64,000 bases of DNA from an uncultured Alistipes sp. (GCA_947591475.1 CANQDE010000002.1:352783-416782), one strand, 5' to 3'. Positions 7,874 through 18,610 are shown, counted from the first letter of the stretch. Program-made: numbers and translations. The notes: a model not told the origin generated them from the sequence alone.

Positions 7874-8584
7874 TCATTCCGCCGGATTATCCGGTTTCGG
7901 GGTTTGCAGCCGGGCGGTCGCTTTCTCCGCATATTGTCTTCCGACGGGCAACAGTTGTCCGGAGGTTAGGCGGATTTCCTGCCTGCTGAACGAACTTACG
8001 GCCTCCACGGCAACGATGAACGAACGGTGTATCCGCACGAATCGGCGTGCCGGCAGCAGCTCCTCCACCGCTTTGAGGTTCATGCGCGAGAGTACGTAGT
8101 GTCCCTTACGACGGAAAAATTTGGAGTAATTCTCCATCGCCTCGACATAAAGGATGTCGGCTATGGGTATTACGACGTTGTTGTACTCCTGTTTGACGGT
8201 GATGCTCTCCTCTGCTCCGTCAATATGCGCGATGCGCCGCTGTGCCTTCTCCACAGCGATCTCGAACCGTTCGTAGGAGAAAGGCTTGTGGAGGAAATCG
8301 ACGGCATCGAGGTCGAATCCGTCGAGCGCATAGCGGATGTATGCCGTAGTGAAGATGAAACAGGTCGTCTGCGGCAGTTTGCGGGCGATGTCCAGGCCGT
8401 TCAGGCAGTCCATCTCGATGTCGAGGAAAACGAGGTCGGGCTGTTGGTCGACAACCGCCTGCAACCCTTGCTGTGGTTCGCTGAACGTGCGCACCTCGAT
8501 GTCGCCCGAGCGTTCACAGAAGTTGGCGACGACCGACAATGCGATGGGTTCGTCGTCGATGGCTATGCAACGCATTTTTTTCAT
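7874..8584 (-). CDS. LytTR-family response regulator
   Basis: Start MKKMRCIAIDDEPIALSVV; receiver domain plus C-terminal LytTR domain (YVEAMENYSKFF..RIHRSFIV); the longer ORF to 9643 is an over-extension. Confidence 0.92.
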   Translation of the reverse strand: MKKMRCIAIDDEPIALSVVANFCERSGDIEVRTFSEPQQGLQAVVDQQPDLVFLDIEMDCLNGLDIARKLPQTTCFIFTTAYIRYALDGFDLDAVDFLHKPFSYERFEIAVEKAQRRIAHIDGAEESITVKQEYNNVVIPIADILYVEAMENYSKFFRRKGHYVLSRMNLKAVEELLPARRFVRIHRSFIVAVEAVSSFSRQEIRLTSGQLLPVGRQYAEKATARLQTPKPDNPAE

Positions 8585-9507
8585 CTCAGTCGTATGGTCA
8601 GATTCAGTTCGTATTCGGCGTTCTCTTCGCGGATGTCGAGCGTAAAGCGGCCGGGATAGAGCAGTTCCAGCCGCGCGCGGCAGTTTTCGATGCCGACGGC
8701 GGGTTCCTTCTCGGCGCGGCGTTTCATGATGCCGTTCCGCGTAGTGAAGCGGAGCGTTCCGTCTTCGACCTCCAGCCGGATGCGTATCGTGCAATCCCGG
8801 CTCGACGATGCTCCGTACTTGAAGGCGTTCTCGACGAACGTAATGAGCAGCATCGGAGGTATGCGCAGCGTATCGTCGTCCGTCTCGCATTCCCAGACGA
8901 CTTTCGTGCGGTCGTTCAACCGAAAGGATTGCAGTTCGATGTAGTGGCCGATGTAGTCCGTTTCGTCGCGCAGGGTTACGAGGTCGTCCGTGGCATGCGT
9001 GTACATGTATTGCACCATGTCGGCGAAGCGGACGAAAGCCGATTCGGTCTTGTCCGATTTCTGGATGACCAGACCGTAGAGCGTATTGAGCGTGTTGAAC
9101 AGAAAATGCGGATCGATTTGCGCCTTGTAGAGGGCCAGCTCGGCCTTGTTCTTCCGGCTTTCCAGCTCCTTCTTGGCCCATATCTGCCGGAAAAGCGCGA
9201 ATACCAGACTGATGGAGAGGCTGAAGCCGCTCACGACCAGAAACAGGAACCACACCGTCTGCCTGCGCAGGTGTTCTTTCAGATGGGGATGCAGGGGCGA
9301 GATGTCCGCCGAATCTTCGGGATAGGGAAACAGCGACAGCAAATAGGTCGCACCGAGAAACAGCAGGACAAAGACCGTCATGCTGCCGTATCGGCGGTTC
9401 ACGAACAGTCGAGGGAAGTCGACTTTCCGGATGGCGAAATAGAGCACGTAGAGATACCCCACCAGCGAAACGGCGAAAAGGGTGTACTTTTCGATCCATT
9501 TCTCCAC
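8581..9507 (-). CDS. Sensor histidine kinase (LytS/YehU-type His_kinase)
   Basis: 308 aa; LYKAQIDPHFLFNTLNTLYGL and PPMLLITFVENAFKYG motifs; overlaps the response regulator start. Confidence 0.92.
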   Translation of the reverse strand: MEKWIEKYTLFAVSLVGYLYVLYFAIRKVDFPRLFVNRRYGSMTVFVLLFLGATYLLSLFPYPEDSADISPLHPHLKEHLRRQTVWFLFLVVSGFSLSISLVFALFRQIWAKKELESRKNKAELALYKAQIDPHFLFNTLNTLYGLVIQKSDKTESAFVRFADMVQYMYTHATDDLVTLRDETDYIGHYIELQSFRLNDRTKVVWECETDDDTLRIPPMLLITFVENAFKYGASSSRDCTIRIRLEVEDGTLRFTTRNGIMKRRAEKEPAVGIENCRARLELLYPGRFTLDIREENAEYELNLTIRLR

Positions 9508-9612
9508 CGGAACCAGCGTGATGACCAGTGGCAGGATGACGATGCAGAAGAGCAGGTCGACCGGTACGGTTATGTTTTTTTCTTTTATATTCTACAGTTT
9601 TTTCGATATGTG

Positions 9613-9644
9613 CAAAGATACGCATTGCAACCGTCGATGCCAAG
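9613..9644 (-). promoter_or_regulatory. Bacteroidota-type promoter candidate for the lytS-lytTR operon
   Basis: Minus strand CTTG-N20-TATCTTTG. Confidence 0.4.
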
Positions 9645-9744
9645 CTCCGTTCGGACTGTTCGTCAACGCATTTCCGCCGTTCATCGACACAGTTTTTCCG
9701 TCCCGGCGCATTCTTCGTATCATTGCGTCCAAAAAACTATCGGT

Positions 9745-10866
9745 ATGAGTAACGGATATATGATGAAAACGATTCTTGCGTCCTGCCTGCTCTCGCTTTG
9801 CGCCTGCACTGCCGGCCGCGAGGGGCAGGAGCGACGAGCGGCGGCCTACCGCACGGATACGGTAACGTTGAGCGACCGCACGCTCCGTTCGGGCTATACG
9901 GCGACCATCCGCGGTTATCAGACCGTGGAAATCCGTCCGCAGGTGAGCGGGCAAATTACGGACATCCGGATGCGGGAAGGCGATGCCGTGCGCAAGGGAA
10001 GCGTGCTGTTCGTCATCGACCAAGCCCCCTACAAGGCGGCATACGACATCGCCGTCGCCAACGTGAAAAGCGCGGAAGCGGCCCTTTCCACCGCCCGGCT
10101 GATATGGGAGAGTAACAAGGGGCTGTTGGAGGAGGACGTGGTATCCGAATTCGACTTGCAGACCGCCCGCAACGAGGTCATCGAAGCGGAGGCCAAACTG
10201 GCATTGGCCGAGGCCGAGGCCGAGAACGCCCGCAACAACCTCTCCTATACGGAGGTGAAATCGCCGGTCGACGGCGTAGCGAGCATGATTCCCTACCGGG
10301 TCGGCGCACTGGTCGGCACCGCATCGGGCGAGCCGCTGGTTACCGTCTCGGACGACAGCCGGGTCTATGCCTATTTCTCGATGGCCGAGAACCAGATGCT
10401 GGACCTCGTGTTGAAATACGGGTCGTTGCAGCAGGCGATCCGGGAGATGCCCGAAGTGGAGTTGAAGATGAGCAACGGACAGCTGTACGCTTATAAGGGT
10501 CATATCGATGCCGTGAGCGGGACGATCGACGAAAGCACCGGAGCGGTGAGCCTGCGCGCCGTATTCCCCAACCGGGAACGGCTGCTGCGCAACGGCGGCA
10601 GCGGCACGGTGCTGATACCCTCCGTGAGCAAGGGGTGCATCGTCGTTCCGCAGACGGCGACCTACGAGTTGCAGGACCGCATCTTTGTCTACAAGGTCGT
10701 CGACGGGCGGGCGGTCTCCACCCGGATCGAGGTGCTTCCGGAGAACGACGGAAAGGAGTATATCGTGCAGTCGGGACTTTCCGAAGGGGATGTCATCATC
10801 GCCGAAGGTGCCGGACTGGTGCGTGAAGGGGCTATTGTCGAAACGGGGGAAACGAAAGGAGAGTAG
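9745..10866 (+). CDS. RND efflux periplasmic adaptor (MFP/HlyD family)
   Basis: Lipoprotein-like N-terminus (LLSLCAC); VEIRPQVSGQITDIRMREGDAVRKGSVLFVIDQAPY; starts inside over-extended ORF 8539-10866. Confidence 0.93.
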   Translation: MSNGYMMKTILASCLLSLCACTAGREGQERRAAAYRTDTVTLSDRTLRSGYTATIRGYQTVEIRPQVSGQITDIRMREGDAVRKGSVLFVIDQAPYKAAYDIAVANVKSAEAALSTARLIWESNKGLLEEDVVSEFDLQTARNEVIEAEAKLALAEAEAENARNNLSYTEVKSPVDGVASMIPYRVGALVGTASGEPLVTVSDDSRVYAYFSMAENQMLDLVLKYGSLQQAIREMPEVELKMSNGQLYAYKGHIDAVSGTIDESTGAVSLRAVFPNRERLLRNGGSGTVLIPSVSKGCIVVPQTATYELQDRIFVYKVVDGRAVSTRIEVLPENDGKEYIVQSGLSEGDVIIAEGAGLVREGAIVETGETKGE

Positions 10867-10869
10867 GCC

Positions 10870-13800
10870 ATGAATATCAGAACTTTCATCGACCGGCCCA
10901 TATTTGCAGGCGTGATTTCGGTATTCATCACGCTGCTGGGCGTCATCTGCCTCGTTCAACTGCCCGTGGAGCAGTTCCCCGAAATCGCGCCTCCGACCGT
11001 GAGCGTATCGGCCACCTATTCCGGCGCCAACGCCGAAACGGTGCAGAAGAGCGTGGCCGTACCGCTCGAAGAGGCCATCAACGGCGTGGAGAACATGATG
11101 TACATGGTTTCGTCGGCCACCAATACCGGCACGGCAACCATACAGATCTATTTCCGGCAGGGAACCGACGGCGACATGGCGATGGTCAACGTACAGAACC
11201 GGTTGGCCTCGGCGCAGGGATTGCTGCCCGCCGAAGTGACCAAGAGCGGCATCACCGTCCGCAAACGTCAGACGAGCCGCATCAAGACATTGGCCCTGTA
11301 TAGCCCCGACGATTCGTTCGACGAGAAGTTTCTTTGCAATTACATGAAGATCAACGTCGAGCCTCGTCTCGCGCGCATCGCGGGCGTCGGCGAGGTGGAT
11401 GTCAAGGGGGCCGACTACTCGCTGCGTATCTGGCTCGACCCGGGCAAAATGGCCCAATACGGTCTCGTGCCGGCCGACATCCGGCGGGTGCTCGACGAGC
11501 AGAACCTCGAATCGCCCACCGGAACGCTGGGAGCCGAATCGGACAACACGTTCCGCTACGTGCTGAAATACCGCGGCCGCTACGACCGGGAGGTCGACTA
11601 CGGCAATCTGGTCGTCAGCGCGCAGGAGAACGGCACCGTCCTGCGGCTTAAAGATGTCGCACGAATCGAATTAGGATCGAAAACTTATGAATACATCGGT
11701 TCGGTGAACGGGCATCCCGGCACGACCTGCATGATTTCGCAGACCTCCGGCTCGAATGCCAACGAAATCATCGAGGAGATCGACAAGGTAGTGGCCGAAC
11801 TGTCGAAAGAGCTGCCCAAAGGGATGGCTATCGCCGACCTGATGAGCACCAAGGACTTTCTGGATGCTTCGATACGCGACGTGCTGAAAACCCTGCTCGA
11901 AGCCGTGCTGCTGGTCGTGCTGGTGGTCTACGTCTTTTTGCAGAACCTGCGCTCCACGCTCATTCCGACCCTTTCGATCGTCGTGTCGCTGGTCGGTACG
12001 TTCGCGTTCCTGCACGTGGCGGGCTTCAGTCTGAACATGATTACGCTCTTCGCGCTCGTGCTGGTCATCGGCACGGTGGTGGACAACGCCATCGTGGTGG
12101 TCGAAGCCGTGCAGGCCAAGTTCGACGAAGGTTGCCGTTCGCCCTACGAAGCCACGATTCGGGGGATGGAGGGTATTTCGTCCGCCCTGCTGACCTCGAC
12201 ATTCGTCTTCATGGCGGTGTTCATCCCGGTCAGCTTCATGGGCGGCACGACGGGAACTTTCTACACGCAGTTCGGCCTGACGATGGCCGTAGCGGTGGGT
12301 ATCTCGCTGCTCAACGCACTTACGCTCAGTCCGGCGCTCTGCACCCTGCTCATGACACCCCATGCGGCGCGCGACGGCGGTAAGCCGAGTTTTTCCGCAC
12401 GCTTCCATCTGGCATTCGAGGCGGCTTTCGACCGGCTGCTCGCACGCTACAAAAGCGGCGTCGCGCTTATGCTGCGGCGGAAATGGATCGCAGGGGCGCT
12501 GCTGGCGCTGACCTGCGGAGGGCTGGTCTATCTGATGCAAACGACCAAAACGGGCCTCGTGCCCAACGAAGACATGGGCACGATCAATATCGACGTGCAG
12601 ACTCCCCCGGGAACCAACTTGCAGGAGACGGTGCGCATCATGGAGGAGATCGACCGCCGCATCGGCGACATCCCGCAAATCGAGGTGTGCGCCCGGACGA
12701 CCGGCATGGGTATGTTGAGCGGTCAGGGTTCCTCGTGCGGTATGTTCACCATCCGCCTCAGGCCGTGGAACGAGCGCACGGGCGAGAACGACGGCATCCA
12801 ATCCGTCATCGACGAAATCTACCGCCGCACGGCCGGAATCACCGCCGCGAAAATCATCGTCTTCACCCAGGCCATGATTCCCGGATACGGCGTGAGCAGC
12901 GGTTTCGAGATTCATCTGCAAGACCAGAAAGGCGGTTCCGTCGAAGAGCTGCAACGCATCGCCGACCGATTGATCGGCGAACTGAACACCCGACCCGAAA
13001 TCGCCAAGGCGACAACCGCCTTCGACACGAAATATCCCCAATACCTCGTGGAAGTGGATGCCGCACGTTGCAAACAGACCGGCGTGTCGCCCGCCGATGT
13101 GCTGGACGTATTGTCTGGATATGTCGGCGGCATCTATGCCTCGAACATGAACCGCTTCTCGAAGCTCTATCGCGTCATGGTGCAGGCGTCGCCGGAGTAT
13201 CGGCTCGACACGAAAGCCTTGAACAACATGTTCGTGCGCAACGAACGGGGCGAGATGAGCCCCATCGGACAATATCTGACGCTGACCAAAGTCTACGGTG
13301 CGCAGTCGCTGGCACGTTTCAACCTCTTCTCCGCCATTGCCGTCAACGGCTCGGCCGCTTCGGGATACAGCTCCGGTGAGGCGATCCGCGCCGTGCGCGA
13401 GGTCGCCGACGAGGTGCTGCCTACGGGCTACGGCTACGAGTTCGGCGGCATGTCGCGCGAGGAGGCTTCGTCGGGCAGTTCGGCCGCCGCTATCTTCGTA
13501 ATCTGCTTCATCTTCATCTATCTGATTCTGTGCGCCCTTTACGAAAGTCTTTTCATGCCGGTGGTCATTCTGCTCTCCGTGCCGTTCGGGTTGGCGGGCA
13601 GCTTCCTTTTCGCCCGCCTGTTCGGACTGGAAAACAACATTTATCTGCAAGTCGGTCTGCTGATGCTCATCGGCCTGCTGGCCAAGACCGCCATTCTGCT
13701 CACCGAATACGCCACCGAACACCGCAGGAAGGGAGCGGGAATAGCCGTCGCCGCCCTGTCGGCCGCAAAAGCGCGCCTGCGTCCCATTCTGATGGCCTCG

Positions 13801-14001
13801 CTGACGATGGTATTCGGCATGCTGCCGATGATGTTCGCTTCGGGCGTAGGAGCCAACGGCAACATATCCATCGGTGTGGGCACGGTCGGCGGTATGCTCG
13901 TCGGCACGGTGGCCCTGCTGTTCGTCGTGCCGGTGCTGTTCGTCGTCTTCCAGCGAATCGAAGAGGCCGTCATGCCCCGGCGAATCTCAAAACAGTCGTA
14001 A
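10870..14001 (+). CDS. RND efflux inner-membrane transporter (AcrB/HAE1 family)
   Basis: 1043 aa; FIDRPIFAGVISVFITLLG; LVLVIGTVVDNAIVVVEAVQ; GLLAKTAILLTEYA. Confidence 0.96.
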   Translation: MNIRTFIDRPIFAGVISVFITLLGVICLVQLPVEQFPEIAPPTVSVSATYSGANAETVQKSVAVPLEEAINGVENMMYMVSSATNTGTATIQIYFRQGTDGDMAMVNVQNRLASAQGLLPAEVTKSGITVRKRQTSRIKTLALYSPDDSFDEKFLCNYMKINVEPRLARIAGVGEVDVKGADYSLRIWLDPGKMAQYGLVPADIRRVLDEQNLESPTGTLGAESDNTFRYVLKYRGRYDREVDYGNLVVSAQENGTVLRLKDVARIELGSKTYEYIGSVNGHPGTTCMISQTSGSNANEIIEEIDKVVAELSKELPKGMAIADLMSTKDFLDASIRDVLKTLLEAVLLVVLVVYVFLQNLRSTLIPTLSIVVSLVGTFAFLHVAGFSLNMITLFALVLVIGTVVDNAIVVVEAVQAKFDEGCRSPYEATIRGMEGISSALLTSTFVFMAVFIPVSFMGGTTGTFYTQFGLTMAVAVGISLLNALTLSPALCTLLMTPHAARDGGKPSFSARFHLAFEAAFDRLLARYKSGVALMLRRKWIAGALLALTCGGLVYLMQTTKTGLVPNEDMGTINIDVQTPPGTNLQETVRIMEEIDRRIGDIPQIEVCARTTGMGMLSGQGSSCGMFTIRLRPWNERTGENDGIQSVIDEIYRRTAGITAAKIIVFTQAMIPGYGVSSGFEIHLQDQKGGSVEELQRIADRLIGELNTRPEIAKATTAFDTKYPQYLVEVDAARCKQTGVSPADVLDVLSGYVGGIYASNMNRFSKLYRVMVQASPEYRLDTKALNNMFVRNERGEMSPIGQYLTLTKVYGAQSLARFNLFSAIAVNGSAASGYSSGEAIRAVREVADEVLPTGYGYEFGGMSREEASSGSSAAAIFVICFIFIYLILCALYESLFMPVVILLSVPFGLAGSFLFARLFGLENNIYLQVGLLMLIGLLAKTAILLTEYATEHRRKGAGIAVAALSAAKARLRPILMASLTMVFGMLPMMFASGVGANGNISIGVGTVGGMLVGTVALLFVVPVLFVVFQRIEEAVMPRRISKQS

Positions 14002-14004
14002 GCC

Positions 14005-15375
14005 ATGAAGAAAACCATTCATATCCTATTCATCCTCTCGTCGCTGCTCCCGTTCGTGAGCGGCTGCGGAATCTATACGCACTACCAGCGTCCCGAACTG
14101 TCGGTCGCCGACAGTCTCTATTTTGGGCAGCCGCAGGCCGACAGCGTATCGCTCGCCGAACTGTCGTGGCGGGAACTCTTTACCGATTCACTGCTCCGGC
14201 AGTGGATCGAACGAGGCATCGGGAACAATACCGACCTGCGGGTGGCGCATCTGCGGACGGTGGAGGCGGAAGCCGTCCTGCAATCCTCCCGGCTGGCATT
14301 CCTGCCCTCCGTCTCTTTCGGCGCACAAGGCGGTATCTCCCATGCGAACGGCAATTCTACGAAACATACCTATACGGTCGGCCCGACGGCCGAGTGGGAG
14401 CTGGACATCTTCGGACGGCAGCGCAACGCCAAAGAGGGGGCGAAAGCAGCTCTCGGACAGAGCCGCGCCTACGAGCAGGCCGTGCGGACGCAACTCGTGG
14501 CGACCGTCGCCGACAGCTACTATACATTGCTGATGCTCGACGAGCAGTTGCAGATCAGTCGCCGCACGCTCACGACATGGAAAGAGAACATCCGCACCTT
14601 GTCGGCTCTCAAACGTGCCGGCAAGACGACCGAAGCCGCCGTATTGCAGGCCCGCGCCAACAAACTGGAGGTGGAGGGTTCCATGCTTACGCTGGAAAAA
14701 CGGATCGGCGAGTTGGAAAACTCCGTCTGCGCCCTGCTGGGCATCGCTCCCGAACGAATGGAACGGGGCACGCTCTCCGGACAATGCTTCCCCGACAGCC
14801 TGTCGGTTGGATTGCCGCTATCTCTGGTGAGCAACCGCCCCGACGTGCGGGAAGCCGAATATGCATTGATGCAGGCATGCTATACCGCCAACGAGGCCCG
14901 TTCGGCGTTCTATCCGCGCATCACGCTTTCGGGAACCGTCGGATGGACCAACAATGCCGGCGTCGTCGCCAATCCGGGCACATGGCTGTTCAACGCGGTG
15001 GGTTCGCTGGTGCAGCCTCTTTTCCACAAGGGTGAAAACATCGCCCGGCTGAAAATAGCCCGTGCCCGACAGGAAGAGGCCTTGTTGCGATTCCGCCAAA
15101 GCCTGCTCGATGCCGGAACCGAAGTGAACAACGCCCTGATCGTATGGCAGACGGCCCGTGGCCGGCTGGATATCGACCGCAAACAGATTCTCAATCTGAA
15201 AGCCGCCGTCTGGAACACGAAACTGCTGATGAAATACGGCCGCACCCACTATCTGGAAGTGCTCACCGCCCAGCAGAAACTTTTGCAGGCGGAGCTGGCG
15301 GAATCGGAAGACCGCTACGACGAGATACAGGGGGTCATCGCACTTTATCATGCCCTCGGCGGCGGAACGGAGTAG
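14005..15375 (+). CDS. TolC-family outer-membrane efflux protein
   Basis: 456 aa; GCGIYTHYQRPEL lipobox; PTAEWELDIFGRQRNAKEGAKA; ANEARSAFYPRITLSGTVGW. Confidence 0.93.
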   Translation: MKKTIHILFILSSLLPFVSGCGIYTHYQRPELSVADSLYFGQPQADSVSLAELSWRELFTDSLLRQWIERGIGNNTDLRVAHLRTVEAEAVLQSSRLAFLPSVSFGAQGGISHANGNSTKHTYTVGPTAEWELDIFGRQRNAKEGAKAALGQSRAYEQAVRTQLVATVADSYYTLLMLDEQLQISRRTLTTWKENIRTLSALKRAGKTTEAAVLQARANKLEVEGSMLTLEKRIGELENSVCALLGIAPERMERGTLSGQCFPDSLSVGLPLSLVSNRPDVREAEYALMQACYTANEARSAFYPRITLSGTVGWTNNAGVVANPGTWLFNAVGSLVQPLFHKGENIARLKIARARQEEALLRFRQSLLDAGTEVNNALIVWQTARGRLDIDRKQILNLKAAVWNTKLLMKYGRTHYLEVLTAQQKLLQAELAESEDRYDEIQGVIALYHALGGGTE

Positions 15376-15510
15376 GTCGACCCGGCGTTCGTCATCGGAA
15401 ACATGTCGCTTATAATCATTCGCTTGCATCGCATTTCGGTTGTCGGTAAATTTGTATCGACAGCCTCGGAAAGAGGAGATTCCAGTTTTATTAAACAATT
15501 ATTTGCAGAC

Positions 15511-15840
15511 ATGAAAAAGATTTTGATTGCAGCCGCTCTTTTTGCGGCATTCGGGCTCGAAGGAGCGTATGCGAACAACGCAATGACTTCGCAGACTCAG
15601 ATCTCGGTTCCGGCCGAAGACGGATTCAAGGCGATCGAAGCCGACCAGCTTCCGCAGGCCGTGAAAGACGCCATCGCCAAGAACTACGAGGGACAGACCA
15701 TCAAGGCCGCCTACGTGAAGGAGGAAGGCGAGGTCAAGACCTACAAAGTAACTCTGGCCGCTGCCGACGACAAAACCTCCGACGTGCTCTTCAACGAGCA
15801 GGGCGAGGTGCTGCCCGGAGAGGAGAAAGCCGGGAACTAA
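15511..15840 (+). CDS. Secreted PepSY-like small protein
   Basis: 109 aa; signal peptide MKKILIAAALFAAFG; LPQAVKDAIAKNYEGQTIKAAYVKEEGEVKTYKVTL. Confidence 0.65.
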   Translation: MKKILIAAALFAAFGLEGAYANNAMTSQTQISVPAEDGFKAIEADQLPQAVKDAIAKNYEGQTIKAAYVKEEGEVKTYKVTLAAADDKTSDVLFNEQGEVLPGEEKAGN

Positions 15841-15864
15841 ATTCCGATCATTCGGAACCGACGA

Positions 15865-15900
15865 AAACGCACCGCTGGATTTCTTCCGGCGGTGCGTTTA
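15865..15900. terminator. Intrinsic-terminator-like hairpin
   Basis: AAACGCACCGC ... GCGGTGCGTTTA inverted repeat between convergent genes. Confidence 0.6.
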
Positions 15901-15922
15901 TCGTTCTAATCAAGCCCGAACA

Positions 15923-16387
15923 TCAGACGACCTCTTTGGCAGGCGTGAAATCCTTGTCCATCGGCCGGATGAACGACCACGTGGAGTGGATAACGCGCCA
16001 CTGGCCGTCCGCCTCTTTCTGGTAGACCTCGATGCAGTTGTACTCCATGTCGATCAGCGTGGTCTTGGCGAACAGCTGGTAGGTCAATACAGCCATGTCC
16101 TCGCCGATCTGCACGCGGGGATTGCGGAAGTCGTAGCTGTCGGCGAAGAGTTTGCCGTCGATGGTTTTCAGAAACTCCGCAATGGCGGCATGGTCGTCGA
16201 TGCGCTCCGTAACGACCGCGTCGAAGTAGGTGAAGCTGCGTTTCGACCAAAGCTGTTCGTATCCTGACGTGTCGCCTTTGAACCACTTGTCGAGCGCCGC
16301 TTGCTCCAATCCGATGATGTGTTGTGCCAGAGCTTCCTGCTCCGGGCTGTCGTAGTGCCATGCAGTTGAATTGTTCGATTTTTCCAT
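15923..16387 (-). CDS. SnoaL/DUF4440-like NTF2-fold protein
   Basis: 154 aa; QEALAQHIIGLEQAALDKWFKGDTSGYEQLWS...MEYNCIEVYQKEADGQWRVIHSTWS. Confidence 0.75.
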   Translation of the reverse strand: MEKSNNSTAWHYDSPEQEALAQHIIGLEQAALDKWFKGDTSGYEQLWSKRSFTYFDAVVTERIDDHAAIAEFLKTIDGKLFADSYDFRNPRVQIGEDMAVLTYQLFAKTTLIDMEYNCIEVYQKEADGQWRVIHSTWSFIRPMDKDFTPAKEVV

Positions 16388-16403
16388 TTATTCTAATTTT
16401 TAT

Positions 16404-17243
16404 TTATTGTTGATTCTTTCCGAGTATCTTTCCGACTTCGGTTTTGATGACCTCCTCGTGGTGAAAATAGGCGCTGTAATTGATTCCGTTCGCATCGCAC
16501 CATGCACGGATGGCCCGGTCGTTCGCTATCAGTTCCGTGCGGTCGCCTTTCGAGTAGATGCGCTCGTAGGTCGGATACAGGTCGGGGTAATGCTCTTGTA
16601 CGTATCGCATGATGACCGGCTTGTAACTGCCGCGCAGGTTCAAGTCCTCGAACCAGTATTCGCTGATGAAGTCGTGGCTCGCCTCGATGATCGCCTGCCA
16701 GGCGGTGATGCCGACGAAGATGGGCGACATGAATAGGATGGTGTAAATGCCTTCGTCGTGGAATGTACGCAGCGTGTCGAGCCGTTCCCGAACGGTGCTG
16801 CCTTTGTCCATGTCGCGGCGGAACTGTTCGTCGAGGGTGTTCACCGACATGGCGATGCTCAGGTGCTTCATGCGTTTGAGCAGATCCATGTCGCGCAGAA
16901 TCAGTTTGTTCTTGGTCGATATTTGCAGATGGCAGTCGCTGTCCACCAGCTGTTCCAAGATGGAGCGGGTGATACCGTATTTCGCCTCGTAGGGGTTGTA
17001 ACAATCCGTGGCGGTGCTCATGAAGACGTTTTTGCCTGCTATCTTACGCAGGTCGATTTTCTTGTCGCACCGTTTCACGTCAAGGAACTCGCCCCACGCT
17101 TCGGGATGATTCGTGAAACGCTTCATGAACGACGTATAGCAATACTTGCAGGCATGGGGACATCCCACGTAGGGATTGATGGCATAACGGCCGATTTTCG
17201 ATGCCGTCAGCATATCTTTCGTCTGTTTCTCAGCAACAACCAT
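16404..17243 (-). CDS. Radical SAM protein (SplB-like)
   Basis: 279 aa; NPYVGCPHACKYCYTSFM CxxxCxxC cluster motif; STATDCYNPYEAKYGITRSILE. Confidence 0.92.
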   Translation of the reverse strand: MVVAEKQTKDMLTASKIGRYAINPYVGCPHACKYCYTSFMKRFTNHPEAWGEFLDVKRCDKKIDLRKIAGKNVFMSTATDCYNPYEAKYGITRSILEQLVDSDCHLQISTKNKLILRDMDLLKRMKHLSIAMSVNTLDEQFRRDMDKGSTVRERLDTLRTFHDEGIYTILFMSPIFVGITAWQAIIEASHDFISEYWFEDLNLRGSYKPVIMRYVQEHYPDLYPTYERIYSKGDRTELIANDRAIRAWCDANGINYSAYFHHEEVIKTEVGKILGKNQQ

Positions 17244-17321
17244 CTTGCACTCGTTTTTAATTCGGGTGCAAAATTAACGGGGTTGCAGCAAACGGTCGTT
17301 GTAAAAAACGGGGCGAAAATT

Positions 17322-18203
17322 TCAATTTTGCGGACTGTTGATATTCTGTCTGTATCGTAAAGGTGTCATGTCGGCATGTTTGCGGAAGAAACGGACGAAA
17401 TGGGATGCGGAATCAAAATGCAGCCATTCTGCAATTTCGTTCACACTCAGTATCGTATAAGACAACAGCCGTTTGGCTTCCGCGAACAGTTTCTGATGGA
17501 TGTACGATTTGGCGGTCGTACCCAGCGACTGTTTGACGATTTTATTCAGGTAATTGGCCGATATGCACAACTTGTCGGCGTAATATTCCACCTCGTGTCG
17601 CATCATGTATTCCGCCTCGACCGCATGTATGAATCCATCGACGTACCGGCTGACGGAAACGTTGTTCATCGGCTGTCCGTTATCGGTTACTCTCTCGGCG
17701 CGGTTGAGCAGCACGAGTGCTTCATACAACATCGCCCGGAGAATATGCTGGTCTTTTTCCTCGGAATCGTCTATTTCGGTTTTCATCTGTGCCAACAAAG
17801 AGCGGAAGCGTTCGTTCAACAATTCACCGAGGTGCAAAAACGGCGAGGTACGGTTGGTTTGCAAGTATGCGAACCGGTCGAGAAAATGCGGGTCATTGAA
17901 AAACGAGAGCAGGAAATCCCCCTCGAAAATCAGCACCAACCCTTCGAGCGTCGGGTCGGGCTGCCAGCTCCACACCTCGCCGGGACGTGAACAGACGACA
18001 TCGCCGCAGCGAACCGTGCGCTTATTGCCGTTTACGGCGACCTCCTCGCATCCTTCCGTAATCAATATGATGCAGTAGAACGATTCCCGATGCACCGGAG
18101 TCTTGCGGATCCCCGGCTTGATATAGTCGAGGTCGAGCACGTCGATCAGAAGCTCGTGCCCGTATTTGCGCTTGTGGAATTTGTATAGTCGTATCTCTTT
18201 CAT
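17322..18203 (-). CDS. AraC-family transcriptional regulator
   Basis: C-terminal AraC HTH (ISANYLNKIVKQSLGTTAKSYIHQKL...SVNEIAEWLHFDSASHFVRFFRKHADMTPLRYRQ); start MKEIRLYKFHKRK. Confidence 0.93.
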   Translation of the reverse strand: MKEIRLYKFHKRKYGHELLIDVLDLDYIKPGIRKTPVHRESFYCIILITEGCEEVAVNGNKRTVRCGDVVCSRPGEVWSWQPDPTLEGLVLIFEGDFLLSFFNDPHFLDRFAYLQTNRTSPFLHLGELLNERFRSLLAQMKTEIDDSEEKDQHILRAMLYEALVLLNRAERVTDNGQPMNNVSVSRYVDGFIHAVEAEYMMRHEVEYYADKLCISANYLNKIVKQSLGTTAKSYIHQKLFAEAKRLLSYTILSVNEIAEWLHFDSASHFVRFFRKHADMTPLRYRQNINSPQN

Positions 18204-18450
18204 TGCAACCTCATTCAATGTGCAAAGATACGTCAAACGCTGAAAATACGGTGTCTCACAACTACATACTTTCAAGAAAGTTGCGAAAAGATTTTGCAGG
18301 TAATAAATTATATATTACTTTTGGATCGAGTTATTTGACAGCATGAGAAATGAAGTGATCCGACCACTTCGCAACTTACTTATCCATTGCCCTTTCTCTT
18401 GCAAAATTCTTCTACTTTGCTGGTGGTCAAATCAATACTGCCAGTCTATC

Positions 18451-18545
18451 TCAAAAATACGAAAAAGCCGAGAGCAAAAAAGCAAACTTGTTTGCATTTT
18501 TTGCCGAGGCGGAGTATCTTCGGCGAAGCCAAAGATAAAAAAAGC
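18451..18545 (-). repeat. Intergenic repeat family A, copy 1 (promoter-bearing)
   Basis: Reverse complement TATCTTTGGCTTCGCCGAAGATACTCCGCCTCGGCAA...TTTGCTCTCGGCTTTTTCGTATTTTTG matches 37409-37491. Confidence 0.8.
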
Positions 18546-18610
18546 CGAGCGCAGAAGCAAGCGTTAGCTTGATTATGCTGAGACGGAGCATCTTCCTTCT
18601 TTCAAACGGC

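Noticed and set aside
8539-9744. Long plus-strand ORF extension (8539-10866) upstream of the efflux adaptor
   Set aside because: It is antisense to clear LytTR and histidine kinase genes. The efflux adaptor signal sequence and ATG are at 9745, so the extension is a shadow ORF.
9592-13722. Large minus-strand ORFs (621 and 683 aa) opposite the RND efflux genes
   Set aside because: Composition is His/Arg/Asp-rich antisense shadow, with no recognisable domain and full overlap with strongly supported genes.
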